A stretch of DNA of 64,000 bases from CAVVVS01 sp963751355 (GCA_963751355.1 CAVVVS010000050.1:5812-69811), one strand, 5' to 3'; numbered from the stretch's first letter, positions 1 to 10,014 are shown. Numbers and translations: made by a program. Notes: a model not told the origin generated them from the sequence alone.

Positions 1-344
1 TAACGTAGAGTATCCCATTGTGAAAGAATGGCACTATATCCGATAACAAGTGTATCCGTGAATGCTATTACAACATTGCCCTTTCAAAAAGATGGGCGGA
101 ATTCCGCGCTGATCCCAGATCAACTTCCAATCCATTGAGAACTGTTGATATCAAAAGAATAAACATATTGTGCCGATTGCCAGGTAATACCCGCAGAACT
201 GTAATTCTGTCAAGGCATTGCCAACAGGAAGACCGCTAATTGTTTGTGATATCCATAGGCCTGATTCAGCATAAATTTCAATAATAAACAATAATAATGC
301 AATTATACTAAAACGAAAAAACTAGTAATTGTTCGTTTCATCAT
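1..344 (-). pseudogene. Broken mirror copy of the 5' end of the secreted-protein gene at 3025
   Basis: On the minus strand this stretch repeats the ribosome-binding site, ATGATG start and first roughly 116 codons of the gene that begins at 3025. An extra base near the third codon (gttcgttt against gtcgttt) shifts the frame at once. Further differences follow, including a replaced stretch near 198-205. It is cut by the window edge, so its 3' end is not visible. It is part of the left arm of the 1-3371 inverted repeat and is probably not an expressed gene. Confidence 0.7.
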
Positions 345-515
345 TCAATCTCCCCTTATTGAAATTATTATTAGCAACTACCTCTGGTTATATTCAAATT
401 TAAATAAAAACCGTATATTTTCAGGAAATTTGTTTATTTTTAATTTTACTGAGTAAACTTTTAAAAAAAATTATCTCATCAATATTTACTTTAACAAAAC
501 CTGTCCGCCTTAGTA

Positions 516-1669
516 TTAACGAAGGAGAATCATCTTCTTCGTTTGTATAAAGTTTCCAGCCTTTAATTGATAGAAATAAACTCCGCTTGAAAGTGATGGA
601 GCATTAAATTCAACCTCAGATCCCACGAGGCTTTTTTTCTTCATTAACAAGTATTGCAACTTCTCTTCCTAATAGATTATAGACATTCAATTGTACGAAT
701 TTTATATTTAATGAAGTTCCGATGGAGGGGACAGAATACTTTATTTTTGTTGTTGGATTAAAAGGATTGGGATAGTTTTGATACAATGCATACTCAGTGG
801 AATTTATTTTTTTCAAAATTAACATCGTAATAACAAACGGAAAACTGAATTCTGATGCATTCCCGAATACATCTCTTGGTTGCAGTAATGTTCGGTAAAC
901 TTGGAAGTTCAGAAATTGTAACGGAGAAATTTCCGCTTGCATCTGACATTGTTGAATCTATAAATATTTGTCCTTCATTAGAGCTATCAGCAAATATCTC
1001 AATTGTTTGATTTGGACCTGCTGTTCCGGTAATTTGATTTTCCGAAACTAAATTTATTATCGGGGGGGTAAGTTCGGTATTACCGCCATACCTATTTTCA
1101 ATACCAGTTCCCGTATTCCTGGAAATCATATTACGGCTAATATAGTTTTGTATAGAATTAGAGCTATCAACACGAATACCTAGGCTTTTATTATATCCTA
1201 TGAAATTTTCTATAATTTTGTTTCCAGAAGAATTGCTCCATATTGAAATACCAACATTATTTCCAAAATTGACCACAACTATCAGTTCCAATAAAATTAT
1301 TCTTAATTATATTCAAATCGAAACCGCCAAATGATATCCCAATGCTATTGCCCCCAATTAGGTTATTCTCAATTCTGTTATTTGCAGAATAACTAAAACC
1401 AATACCTAAACCACTCTTTCCGAAAGTTGCAGAAAAATTTCTATTTAATCCTATAACATTTCCCGCAATTATGTTATTCTGTGACGAATCAGATCATATT
1501 CCATAATATTTGTTACCGGAGATTAAATTCCCCTTATTTTAGAAATGGAGATGGGCCAATGAGAATATTGCTGCTGTTGATCACGCCAATACCCGCATTG
1601 GGCTGATTCCATACCATTGTAATTAGTGCCGATGTAGCACCCTGAAATTATGCAATCCTCAGTAGAATT
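516..1669 (-). pseudogene. Frameshifted mirror copy of the beta-helix T9SS protein gene at 1750
   Basis: Read on the minus strand, this region encodes the same protein as 1750-2856 but only in pieces in different frames; two such pieces are 794-1291 and 616-942. The sorting-domain motif QNYPNPFNPTTK is recognisable, and the stop codon at 516-518 matches that of the intact copy. Differences cluster as small insertions or deletions and local garbling, for example around 620-635 and 1490-1600. Either the left arm is low-quality sequence or it is a decayed duplicate. Confidence 0.75.
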
Positions 1670-1749
1670 TTAATTTTCAAGGAATATTTATTAATTCTAC
1701 TGAGGATTGCATAATTTCAGGGTGCTACATCGGCACTAATTACAATGGT

Positions 1750-2856
1750 ATGGAATCAGCCGGAATGAATGCGGGTATTGGCGTGATCAACAGCAGCAAT
1801 ATTCTCATTGGCCCATCTCCATTTCTAAATAAGGGGAATTTAATCTCCGGTAACAAATATTATGGAATATCATTATCTGATTCGTCACAGAATAACATAA
1901 TTGCGGGAAATGTTATAGGATTAAATAGAAATTTTTCTGCAACTTTCGGAAAGAGTGGTTTAGGTATTGGTTTTAGTTATTCTGCAAATAACAGAATTGA
2001 GAATAACCTAATTGGGGGCAATAGCATTGGGATATCATTTGGCGGTTCCGATTTGAATATAATTAAGAATAATTTTATTGGAACTGATAGTTCGTGGGTC
2101 GATTTTGGAAATAATGTTGGTATTTCAATATGGAGCAATTCTTCTGGAAACAAAATTATAGAAAATTTCATAGGATATAATAAAAGCCTAGGTATTCGTG
2201 TTGATAGCTCTAATTCTATACAAAACTATATTAGCCGTAATATGATTTCCAGGAATACGGGAACTGGTATTGAAAATAGGTATGGCGGTAATACCGAACT
2301 TACCCCCCCGATAATAAATTTAGTTTCGGAAAATCAAATTACCGGAACAGCAGGTCCAAATCAAACAATTGAGATATTTGCTGATAGTTCTAATGAAGGA
2401 CAAATATTTATAGATTCAACAATGTCAGATGCAAGCGGAAATTTCTCCGTTACAATTTCTGAACTTCCAAGTTTACCGAACATTACTGCAACAGCAAGAG
2501 ATGTATTAGGGAATACATCAGAATTCAGTTCTCCGTTTGTTATTACAGATGTTAATTTTGAAAAAAATAAAGTTCCGACTGAGTATGCATTGTATCAAAA
2601 CTATCCCAATCCTTTTAATCCAACAACAAAAATAAAGTATTCTGTCCCCTCCATCGGAACTTCATTAATGAAGTTCGTACAATTGAATGTCTATAATCTA
2701 TTAGGAAGAGAAGTTGCAATACTTGTTAATGAAGAAAAAAAGCCTGGTGAATATGAGGTTGAATTTAATGCTGCATCACTTTCAAGCGGAGTTTATTTCT
2801 ATCAATTAAAGGCTGGAAAGTTTATACAAACGAAGAAGATGATTCTCCTTCGTTAA
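1750..2856 (+). CDS. T9SS-sorted right-handed beta-helix protein, 5'-truncated
   Basis: The product is a secreted or surface protein of unknown substrate. The first 180 residues are Asn- and Gly-rich short repeats of the type N-x-I-x-G-N-x-I-G, typical of a right-handed parallel beta-helix. A short Ig-like stretch follows, then a C-terminal type A T9SS sorting domain from about residue 275, with the motif YQNYPNPFNPTTKIKY and the ending TKKMILLR. No signal peptide is present. The frame is open upstream of the first Met back to 1666, exactly at the edge of the inverted-repeat spacer, so the real N-terminus was lost at the foldback. Neighbouring families of this kind are usually much longer. 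The coding sequence itself is intact and is probably the 3' part of a real gene. Confidence 0.75.
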   Translation: MESAGMNAGIGVINSSNILIGPSPFLNKGNLISGNKYYGISLSDSSQNNIIAGNVIGLNRNFSATFGKSGLGIGFSYSANNRIENNLIGGNSIGISFGGSDLNIIKNNFIGTDSSWVDFGNNVGISIWSNSSGNKIIENFIGYNKSLGIRVDSSNSIQNYISRNMISRNTGTGIENRYGGNTELTPPIINLVSENQITGTAGPNQTIEIFADSSNEGQIFIDSTMSDASGNFSVTISELPSLPNITATARDVLGNTSEFSSPFVITDVNFEKNKVPTEYALYQNYPNPFNPTTKIKYSVPSIGTSLMKFVQLNVYNLLGREVAILVNEEKKPGEYEVEFNAASLSSGVYFYQLKAGKFIQTKKMILLR

Positions 2857-3024
2857 TACTAAGGCGGACAGGTTTTGTTAAAGTAAATATTGATGAGATA
2901 ATTTTTTTTAAAAATTTACTCAGTAAAATTAAAAATAAACAAACCCCTGAAATATAGGTTTTTATTTAAAGTTGAATATAACCAGAGGTAGTTGCTAATA
3001 ATAATTTCAATAAGGGGAGATTGA

Positions 3025-5223
3025 ATGATGAAACGACAATTACTAGTTTTTTCGTTTAGTATAATTGCATTATTATTGTTTATTACTGAAATTTATGCTC
3101 AATCAGGCTCCTGGATATCACAAACAATTAGCGGTACTCCTGTTGGCAATGCCTTGACAGATTGCGGGGAAACTTGTGCGGGTATTACCTGGCAATCGGC
3201 ACAATATGTTTATTTCTTTGATATCAACAGTTCTCAATGGATGGAAGTTGATCTGGGATCAGCGCGGAATTTTCACCATCTTTTTGCAAAGGGCAATGTT
3301 GTAATAGCATTTGCGGATACACTTGTTATCGGATATAGTGCCATTCTTTCACAATGGGATACTCTACGTTATGACGGCACACCGCTTGATCCGACTTTTA
3401 TTGGAATGAACCGGAGTTATGGTTGCGGGGAAAACCTGGCTTATTTTCTAACGGACACCCATTTTTATATTTTTGATGCGCAACTGGGTCGCTGGCAGGC
3501 AGATACGTATACTTTGCCACCGGGCTATATCAATGGTTCAGGTGAGTTCTGGTCTCGCGGCGACTATGCAGCGGCCATATTACCCAGCACTGCTCAGAAC
3601 GGATACTTTAATATGGCTTACAGCTTACTTGAACATGATTTTGCTCAACTAGCGAAGGGAGTAGGGTATTATGATCCCAACTGGCGGATGAACCATGGTT
3701 TTGCTGCCAGCCGGAATAACAACCTCTTTGCTGGTTATAGTGCAATTACCAATCAATTCAGTGTTATTTCCCATGGCGGGTCCGGTGGTGATGCCTACCT
3801 GCACGATCAGTTTTCAGAAAATACGGCGTATGCATTCTACTATAATGAGATCATTAGTTCCCACCATACCCGTCTGCACATGCTCGGGTACGATACACGC
3901 TCGGGATATTGGACAGAAGATACCTTAGGGTTTGACCCGTCCTTTATTGATATTGGGCCAGGACACCAGTTGGATTGTGGAGGTCAACTCGCTTTTGCCA
4001 GTGGAACTGATAATACTATGCCGTCATCACCTTCATCAATTTATTTAATCTACTCTGGTCTGAGTGGGCAGTGGAGTGTACAAACATCAGGAATAACAGG
4101 AAATAGCTTCGGTCCGGGAGGCAAACTAGTTGCTTATTTTGATACATCATCGGTGTGGTTTTATAGTATCGAACAGAATCAATCACGTTTAATTCCGATA
4201 TCAAATGAAATGCCGGCCATTGATTATGCTGGTGATAATTTTTACATCATAAGTTGCACCAAACAAGAATCTCCGGATTCGATGGAAACTATTTTTTACA
4301 ATGGTACTACCGACAGTTGGAAACGTAAAACCATGTGGAATGCGATGTGGTTTAAGGGATCTCCACAAATGTGCTTGTTCCGAACTGGGGGTACTAATCA
4401 TGAAATTTATTTTTATTCCAGTCTAATAGATAATTTTGTTGCCCAGGATTTCCCTTCGGATCCATATAGTATAGCTAACCTCCATGTTAATGGAAATATC
4501 GGTGCCACAAGTGGTACTGGTTTTTTCGGAATATATGATGCTACCAATAATACCGTTCACACAGAAAACTATTACATCTATATCACAATTCCCAATGATG
4601 AAATTGGCACGTCAGCAGCGGTTTTTAAAAAGGATTCGTATACTTTAAAAGCATACAGCGTGGTTACCCATCAGTGGTCCGAATTCAAAATTGCAGAGGG
4701 ATTTGATCAGTTTATGCTTTTTGCAAAAGAGTATATTGGATTAATTCGAACTTTCGGGGACAATAAGTTTTATGTTTTCAACGGATACTATGGCAACCTG
4801 GTGCCATTGAATCCGGCGGGTAGTCATGTGGATGCGATGGTGGGTGGCAAAACGGCCCTGATTGTGCGGGATAATACTATTTATGCCTTCGATCCGCAGG
4901 CGGTGACCGGAATATCTGAGCCGCAGGATATTCCTTTTATGCCTTCAGATTTCTATTTATCTCAAAACTACCCTAATCCCTTTAACCCAACAACAAAAAT
5001 AAAATATTCAATCAAAAATGTAGAGACGCATGGCTATCCATCTGTAAAATTAAAAGTTTTTGATGTTTTAGGAAGAGAAGTAACCACACTCGTTAATGAA
5101 AGTAAAAAGCCTGGTGAATATGAAGTTGAATTTAATGCTGCATCACTTTCAAGCGGAGTTTATTTTTATCAACTAAGAGCTGGAGAATTTATACAAACAA
5201 AGAAGATGATTTTAATAAAGTAA
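3025..5223 (+). CDS. Secreted T9SS-sorted protein of unknown function
   Basis: The 732-residue product has a clear Sec signal peptide: a Lys/Arg start, a hydrophobic stretch over residues 7-22, and an AQS cleavage region near 26. The middle 600 residues are rich in Trp, Tyr, Gly and Ser and contain repeated units around the pattern S-x-Q-W, suggesting a beta-propeller-like fold, but I recognise no enzymatic motif. The C-terminus from about 640 is a T9SS type A sorting domain (LSQNYPNPFNPTTKIKY, ending TKKMILIK), so it is expected at the cell surface or released. The start follows a good AAGGGGAG ribosome-binding site at 3011-3018. It lies downstream of another T9SS gene and has its own terminator. 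Its first 116 codons are mirrored at 1-344. Confidence 0.85.
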   Translation: MMKRQLLVFSFSIIALLLFITEIYAQSGSWISQTISGTPVGNALTDCGETCAGITWQSAQYVYFFDINSSQWMEVDLGSARNFHHLFAKGNVVIAFADTLVIGYSAILSQWDTLRYDGTPLDPTFIGMNRSYGCGENLAYFLTDTHFYIFDAQLGRWQADTYTLPPGYINGSGEFWSRGDYAAAILPSTAQNGYFNMAYSLLEHDFAQLAKGVGYYDPNWRMNHGFAASRNNNLFAGYSAITNQFSVISHGGSGGDAYLHDQFSENTAYAFYYNEIISSHHTRLHMLGYDTRSGYWTEDTLGFDPSFIDIGPGHQLDCGGQLAFASGTDNTMPSSPSSIYLIYSGLSGQWSVQTSGITGNSFGPGGKLVAYFDTSSVWFYSIEQNQSRLIPISNEMPAIDYAGDNFYIISCTKQESPDSMETIFYNGTTDSWKRKTMWNAMWFKGSPQMCLFRTGGTNHEIYFYSSLIDNFVAQDFPSDPYSIANLHVNGNIGATSGTGFFGIYDATNNTVHTENYYIYITIPNDEIGTSAAVFKKDSYTLKAYSVVTHQWSEFKIAEGFDQFMLFAKEYIGLIRTFGDNKFYVFNGYYGNLVPLNPAGSHVDAMVGGKTALIVRDNTIYAFDPQAVTGISEPQDIPFMPSDFYLSQNYPNPFNPTTKIKYSIKNVETHGYPSVKLKVFDVLGREVTTLVNESKKPGEYEVEFNAASLSSGVYFYQLRAGEFIQTKKMILIK

Positions 5224-5234
5224 TTATTTTTTAA

Positions 5235-5265
5235 TGATGACATCTTTTTTATAAAGATGTCATCA
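5235..5265 (+). terminator. Hairpin terminator after the T9SS gene
   Basis: A perfect 12-bp stem (TGATGACATCTT, 5235-5246, with its complement 5254-5265) and a 7-base loop lie 11 bases after the stop codon. The U-tract is weak (AATTATT). Confidence 0.65.
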
Positions 5266-5501
5266 ATTATTGCTAAATAAAAAACAATTTAACCAATTGA
5301 CTTTTGGCAAATAAAAAAATTTTATTGACTTTATCTTTTTAATACCATAAAGTTAATCAAGTACTTTTCTTTTAGGGGTAGGTTAAGTTCAGTCATATTA
5401 ATTATTCCATCCGGAATGCACTTCCCCTAAAAATAAATTAATTACACTTTTGTTGGATCAAAAATTTGACTTCTCTGTCCGTGATATAACGAGGGAAAGT
5501 T

Positions 5502-8500
5502 ATGAGCAGGGGAAGGAAAAAACATCAGAAGAAAATAAGTTCATACTTCGGTAGTATAATTATAATTTTTATATTATCAAGCCTATCTAATTCACAATCT
5601 TTAGATCCCCAATTCACTGCCTATTTGTTTGAGAATATTTCCAATAAAGTTAATTTACCTAACAGCAGCGTTACCTGTATTCTGCAGGATCATCTTGGAT
5701 ATTTATGGCTTGGTACTGAAAACGGCCTGGTAAAATACGACGGCTATTCAATGAAAGTTTTTCAACCGGATGAAAATGATTCTGGAAGCATAAGCGGTAG
5801 AGGGATAGTTACAATTTACGAGGATAAAAATAAAACTCTTTGGATAGGAACTTTAAATGGATTAAATAAATTAAATCGTGCAGATGAATCTTTTGTCTGC
5901 TATAGACACTCTACTGATGACATCATTAGTATTAACAGCGACAGCATTCAATGCATTTACGAAGATGATAATGGAAGATTCTGGATTGGAACCAACAAGG
6001 GATTGAATTTATTTAACCGAAGTAATGGAATCATTACTCAATATGATTTTATGATTGACGAATCAAAAAATTCCAAATCATCAACATTATATAATCGAAA
6101 ATACGGTATAAACGCAATAATAGGCGATCCATTATCCGACAATTTGTTAATCGGAACAGATAAAGAAGGATTATGGAAATTTGATATAAAAGAAAAAACT
6201 TTTTCTAAATATAAAATTTTTGATAACCCCGATTCAGATAAAAAAATCGGTTGGATTCAATCATTCTATAGATCAAGGAACGGAATACTCTGGATGGTTT
6301 CGGATCACACGTTAACAAGTCTGGATCTGCAGAAGGGTGAGTTAAAATCATATTTTGAATTTCCAAAATTAACTAATATTATATATGAAAGTCCAAGCTA
6401 CAGTCAGGGAAACGTTGTTGAAGATCAGAGAGGAATTATTTGGTTTGGATTTATTGATAATGAAGATGGCATATTTTATTTAGATCAAAAGACAGGGAAT
6501 ATTCAACACCATCAATTATATCCGGGCAAATCAAAAACTTCTTACAATAACAGGATTTTCTCTCTTTATGTAGATAATGCAGGTATTGTTTGGGCAGGTA
6601 CATTAGACCGCGGACTTTGGAAGTTTGATAAAAGGAACAGCAATTTTCAAGTAATAAAGCATAATGTTGAGGATCCCAATAGCATTAGTAATTCAGAAGT
6701 GTATGATATTATTTCTGATCCAAAGGGATATATCTGGTTTGCAACTCAGGATGCCTTAGATAAATATATTGTTAAAGAAAATAGATTTATTCACTATCTT
6801 GAAAATAAAGGGAACCTAATACACAATCGCTACCGGATAGTGCTTGATAAATCAGGAAATTTATGGATTGGAAGTTCAAGCGGACTTGTAAGATTCAATC
6901 CTGAAAATAAAATCATGCAACTTTATGCAAATGATACTAACAAATCTCCAAACCTTGTTGGTAAATTCATTTTTCGTTTACTTCAAGATCATCTTGGTTA
7001 TTTATGGATTGCTACAGTTTCATCCGGACTTTATAAATACGATATTCTTAAAAATAAATTAATTGTATATAAGCATGATCCAAAGGATTCAACCAGCCTG
7101 CACGACAATCAAATAAGAAAGTTGTATGAAGATCATAACGGTACAATATGGGTGGGAACAAATTACGGAGGATTAAATAAATTTGATAGAAGAAATGAAA
7201 CGTTCACAAATTTTGGATTAAAAAGTCCGATGGCAGTCCATGAAGATAAGTACGGGAATTTTTGGGTGGTAGATTATTTTACCGGGCTAAATTTACTGGA
7301 TAGATCGAAAAACAAAATCATAGCAAACTATAATCAAAAAAATGGTTTGCCGCATACAGAAATTACTCAAATTTTAGAAGATTACTCCGGTAATCTCTGG
7401 CTTGGTACTATCAACGGATTATCAAAATTTAATATAAAATTCAGAACATTCAAGAATTATTTTAAAGAAGACGGACTGCCTGATAATTATTTTTTGTCCA
7501 GTAAACCGGCTCTGAGTTCCAATGGGAAAATGTATTTTGGTACTAGGAATGGTGTTTTAACTTTTTATCCCGACAGTATTAAGGATGATCCAATACCGCC
7601 CAAAGTTGTTATAAGTAAGGTTTCTTTATTCAACAAGCCGGGAGAAAAGTTAACACATAAAGGATTTATTTCAGAGCTGAAGGAACTGATTGTTCCTTAT
7701 TATGATAACGATCTTCGTTTTGATTTTGTGGGTTTGCATTTTAGTGAACCGGTAAAAAACAAATACAAATATATATTGGAGAATTATGATAGAAATTGGA
7801 TTGATGCCGGAACCCAAAGAAACGCAACCTATACAAACCTTGCCCCGGGTAAATATATTTTTAGAGTAACAGCATCAAACAAAGATGGAATCTGGAATAA
7901 AAATGCCGCATCAATTAGAATAATTATTAACTCTCCATGGTGGCAGACTAGCATAGCATATATCCTTTATGTTTTAACTACAATCAGTTTAGTTTATTTC
8001 GTTTGGAAAATGCAGCTTAAAAGAATGAAAATAAGGCATGATTACGAGATGAGCAATCTTGAAGCAGAGAAACTTCAAGAATTAGATGAAATGAAATCAC
8101 GTTTTTTTACTAATATTTCACATGAATTTCGTACTCCGTTAACATTAATTCTCGGACCTGCGAAACAAATATTAGCTGAAACAACAGATATGAAAATTAA
8201 AGGACTAGTAGATACTATACATAGAAGCGCTAAAAAATTAAACCGGCTTGCAAACCAGCTTCTTGATATTTCAAGAATTGAATCTGGTAAAATGAAACTA
8301 AATACAAGTAAACACAATTTAGTAGCAGTTCTAAAAGAAATTGTTTCTTCATTTCATCCTTTTGCTGAAAGAAAAAATATCTCACTTAAGTTTAAATCGG
8401 AAAAAGAAGAATTTTATCTTTATCTGGATAAAGATAAAATTGATAAAATATTTAGTAACATATTATCTAATGCATTAAAATTTACACCATCTGGCGGCTA

Positions 8501-9713
8501 TGTTAAAGTTGAAGTTAATTTATTGTCCTCTCCAACGGAGGGGTTAGGGGTGGGACAAAATAGATTAAATTCTAACTATGTAGAAATATCAATTACCGAT
8601 ACCGGCATCGGAATTCCCAATGAGCAGCTTAATAAAATATTTGATAGGTTCTATCAAGTTGATAACAGGCTCTCGAGAGAATATGAAGGAACAGGAGTGG
8701 GGTTATCGCTCACAAAAGAATTAATTGAACTTCACAAAGGGAAAATATCAGTTGAAAGCGAAGAGGGAAAAGGATCAATCTTTAGAGTCCTTTTGCCTGT
8801 AGGAAAAAAGCATTTACGTCCTGAAGAAATAATTGAAGATGATTCTAATATAGAAACAATTTTAGAAAATAAATTCATTCCTCAATTTGAGGATTCATTT
8901 ATAGTTATTAAAAGTCCTAACCGTGAATTAACATTAGAATCAATCGATAAACAAGATAAACCAACATTGTTAATAATTGAGGATAATCCAGATGTTAGGA
9001 ATTATATTAGTGATATCTTAAAAAATCATTATCAAATATTTGAAGCTTGCAACGGTGAAGATGGTTTAACAAAATCATTTGAGCAAATCCCAGATCTAAT
9101 TATAAGTGATATCATGATGCCTAAAATGGACGGGTTTCAATTATGCAGCAAATTAAAAAATGATAATAGAACCAGTCATATTCCGGTTATTTTGTTAACA
9201 GCTAAAACAACTTTAAATGATAAAATCGAAGGATTAGAAACCGGTGCCGATGATTACATAATGAAACCATTTGAAGCAGAAGAATTAAAGATTAGAGTAA
9301 AGAATCTCCTCGAACAAAGGAAAAGACTTCACAAGCATTTTCAAGAACATGGATTATTTAAGTTAGATGAAAAGAAAGTTACATCAATAGATCAAAAGTT
9401 TTTACAAAAAGCTATTGAGCTTATAAATGATCATATATCCGATTCATGTTTCAGTATTGAAAATTTTGCTGAAAGCATGTCTGTAAGCAGGTCGCTTCTT
9501 CATAAAAAGTTATCTGCTTTGATTGGTGAACCGCCGGGTGAACTGATTAAAAGAATCCGGTTGAATAAAGCTGCAGAATTAATTGAACATAATTCCGGTA
9601 ATATAACTGAAATATCTTTTAAAGTAGGATTTAACAATCCCTCTTATTTTACAGAATGCTTTAAAAAGCAATTTGGGGTCTCCCCTTCTCAATTTCATAA
9701 TCGATTTAGCTAA
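5502..9713 (+). CDS. Hybrid two-component sensor kinase/AraC response regulator (HTCS)
   Basis: This one-protein signalling system senses in the periplasm and regulates transcription in the cytoplasm. Visible in order are an N-terminal membrane or signal segment (about 14-32), two-component propeller repeats with the W-x-G-T-x-x-G-L signature (40-690), a Y_Y_Y domain (about 740-800), a transmembrane helix (816-838), HisKA with FTNISHEFRTPL (phospho-His 874), HATPase with NALKFTPSGG, DTGIGIP and GTGVGLSL, a receiver domain with IIEDN, phospho-Asp 1203 in SDIMMPKMDG and Lys in MKPFE, and a C-terminal AraC-type double HTH (about 1300-1400). At 1403 residues it has full length. Relatives often control polysaccharide use; here the adjacent lipoproteins are the likeliest targets, which is inference. 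The kinase domain carries an odd GC-rich insert at 8527-8555. The start follows GAGGGAAAG. Confidence 0.95.
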   Translation: MSRGRKKHQKKISSYFGSIIIIFILSSLSNSQSLDPQFTAYLFENISNKVNLPNSSVTCILQDHLGYLWLGTENGLVKYDGYSMKVFQPDENDSGSISGRGIVTIYEDKNKTLWIGTLNGLNKLNRADESFVCYRHSTDDIISINSDSIQCIYEDDNGRFWIGTNKGLNLFNRSNGIITQYDFMIDESKNSKSSTLYNRKYGINAIIGDPLSDNLLIGTDKEGLWKFDIKEKTFSKYKIFDNPDSDKKIGWIQSFYRSRNGILWMVSDHTLTSLDLQKGELKSYFEFPKLTNIIYESPSYSQGNVVEDQRGIIWFGFIDNEDGIFYLDQKTGNIQHHQLYPGKSKTSYNNRIFSLYVDNAGIVWAGTLDRGLWKFDKRNSNFQVIKHNVEDPNSISNSEVYDIISDPKGYIWFATQDALDKYIVKENRFIHYLENKGNLIHNRYRIVLDKSGNLWIGSSSGLVRFNPENKIMQLYANDTNKSPNLVGKFIFRLLQDHLGYLWIATVSSGLYKYDILKNKLIVYKHDPKDSTSLHDNQIRKLYEDHNGTIWVGTNYGGLNKFDRRNETFTNFGLKSPMAVHEDKYGNFWVVDYFTGLNLLDRSKNKIIANYNQKNGLPHTEITQILEDYSGNLWLGTINGLSKFNIKFRTFKNYFKEDGLPDNYFLSSKPALSSNGKMYFGTRNGVLTFYPDSIKDDPIPPKVVISKVSLFNKPGEKLTHKGFISELKELIVPYYDNDLRFDFVGLHFSEPVKNKYKYILENYDRNWIDAGTQRNATYTNLAPGKYIFRVTASNKDGIWNKNAASIRIIINSPWWQTSIAYILYVLTTISLVYFVWKMQLKRMKIRHDYEMSNLEAEKLQELDEMKSRFFTNISHEFRTPLTLILGPAKQILAETTDMKIKGLVDTIHRSAKKLNRLANQLLDISRIESGKMKLNTSKHNLVAVLKEIVSSFHPFAERKNISLKFKSEKEEFYLYLDKDKIDKIFSNILSNALKFTPSGGYVKVEVNLLSSPTEGLGVGQNRLNSNYVEISITDTGIGIPNEQLNKIFDRFYQVDNRLSREYEGTGVGLSLTKELIELHKGKISVESEEGKGSIFRVLLPVGKKHLRPEEIIEDDSNIETILENKFIPQFEDSFIVIKSPNRELTLESIDKQDKPTLLIIEDNPDVRNYISDILKNHYQIFEACNGEDGLTKSFEQIPDLIISDIMMPKMDGFQLCSKLKNDNRTSHIPVILLTAKTTLNDKIEGLETGADDYIMKPFEAEELKIRVKNLLEQRKRLHKHFQEHGLFKLDEKKVTSIDQKFLQKAIELINDHISDSCFSIENFAESMSVSRSLLHKKLSALIGEPPGELIKRIRLNKAAELIEHNSGNITEISFKVGFNNPSYFTECFKKQFGVSPSQFHNRFS
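8527..8555 (+). repeat. GC-rich palindromic insert inside the kinase coding sequence
   Basis: This is a G/C-rich stretch (cctctccaacggagg followed by ggttaggggtggg) in an otherwise AT-rich gene. Its first half forms a small hairpin, ctcc-aac-ggag. It is translated in frame as SSPTEGLGVG between two strands of the HATPase domain, a loop that tolerates extra residues. Its composition differs sharply from the flanks and the frame is kept, which suggests a short repeat element inserted into a gene. Confidence 0.55.
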
Positions 9714-9821
9714 CCTTCAAGTTTATCAACATTCTTATAAATCAAATTTTTGAAAATACTTCCTCATCTGTTATGATTCTAGAATAAAAAAACCCTTGAA
9801 GGCTGGTTTTTAGCTCAATTC

Positions 9822-9856
9822 CACAATTGTTATAGTTTTTTACACAATTGTTATAG
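9822..9856. promoter_or_regulatory. Tandem 14-bp direct repeat, probable operator
   Basis: The sequence cacaattgttatag occurs at 9822-9835 and again at 9843-9856, exactly 21 bp apart (two helical turns). A third near-match, cacaatccttatag, lies at 11519-11532 before another gene. The pair sits in the 352-bp gap between the HTCS gene and the first lipoprotein, about 210 bp before the lipoprotein start. Direct repeats two turns apart suit an AraC-type dimer, so the HTCS next door is a candidate binder. The rest of this gap holds only a weak hairpin at 9788-9811 (aaaaacc / ggttttt), possibly the HTCS terminator. Confidence 0.5.
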
Positions 9857-10014
9857 CATAACAAAAATCAAACATTTATTATTTACAAGAATTATTTACA
9901 AAACTATAAAAGATCTCATTCCCTTCAGAGAGATCAAAATTAATTATTGAAATAACAAAGTGATATTTCCATGTGAGAGACTAATGCACATAACCAACAA
10001 CATTAATTAACTAC

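Larger units (their letters stand above)
1..3371. repeat. Large imperfect inverted repeat (two arms of about 1.67 kb)
   Basis: Positions 1-1669 are, with scattered substitutions and single-base insertions or deletions, the reverse complement of 1693-3371. A 23-bp AT-rich spacer (1670-1692) lies between. The match runs across coding and non-coding sequence alike: it covers most of one gene, the intergenic gap, and the first 116 codons of the next. It continues to base 1, so the arm may extend past the window. The right arm keeps open reading frames and the left arm does not. Left-arm differences include many extra or missing bases in short runs, as expected from uncorrected read errors at a contig end, although decay of a true duplication is also possible. 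Confidence 0.9.

Noticed and set aside
794..1291. A 165-residue minus-strand frame as a separate gene
   Set aside because: Its protein is the same as part of the gene at 1750, broken by frameshifts in the mirrored arm; it is annotated as part of the pseudogene.
9788..9811. A firm terminator after the HTCS gene
   Set aside because: The stem is only aaaaacc/ggttttt with a 10-base loop; it is mentioned under the operator but is too weak to list separately.
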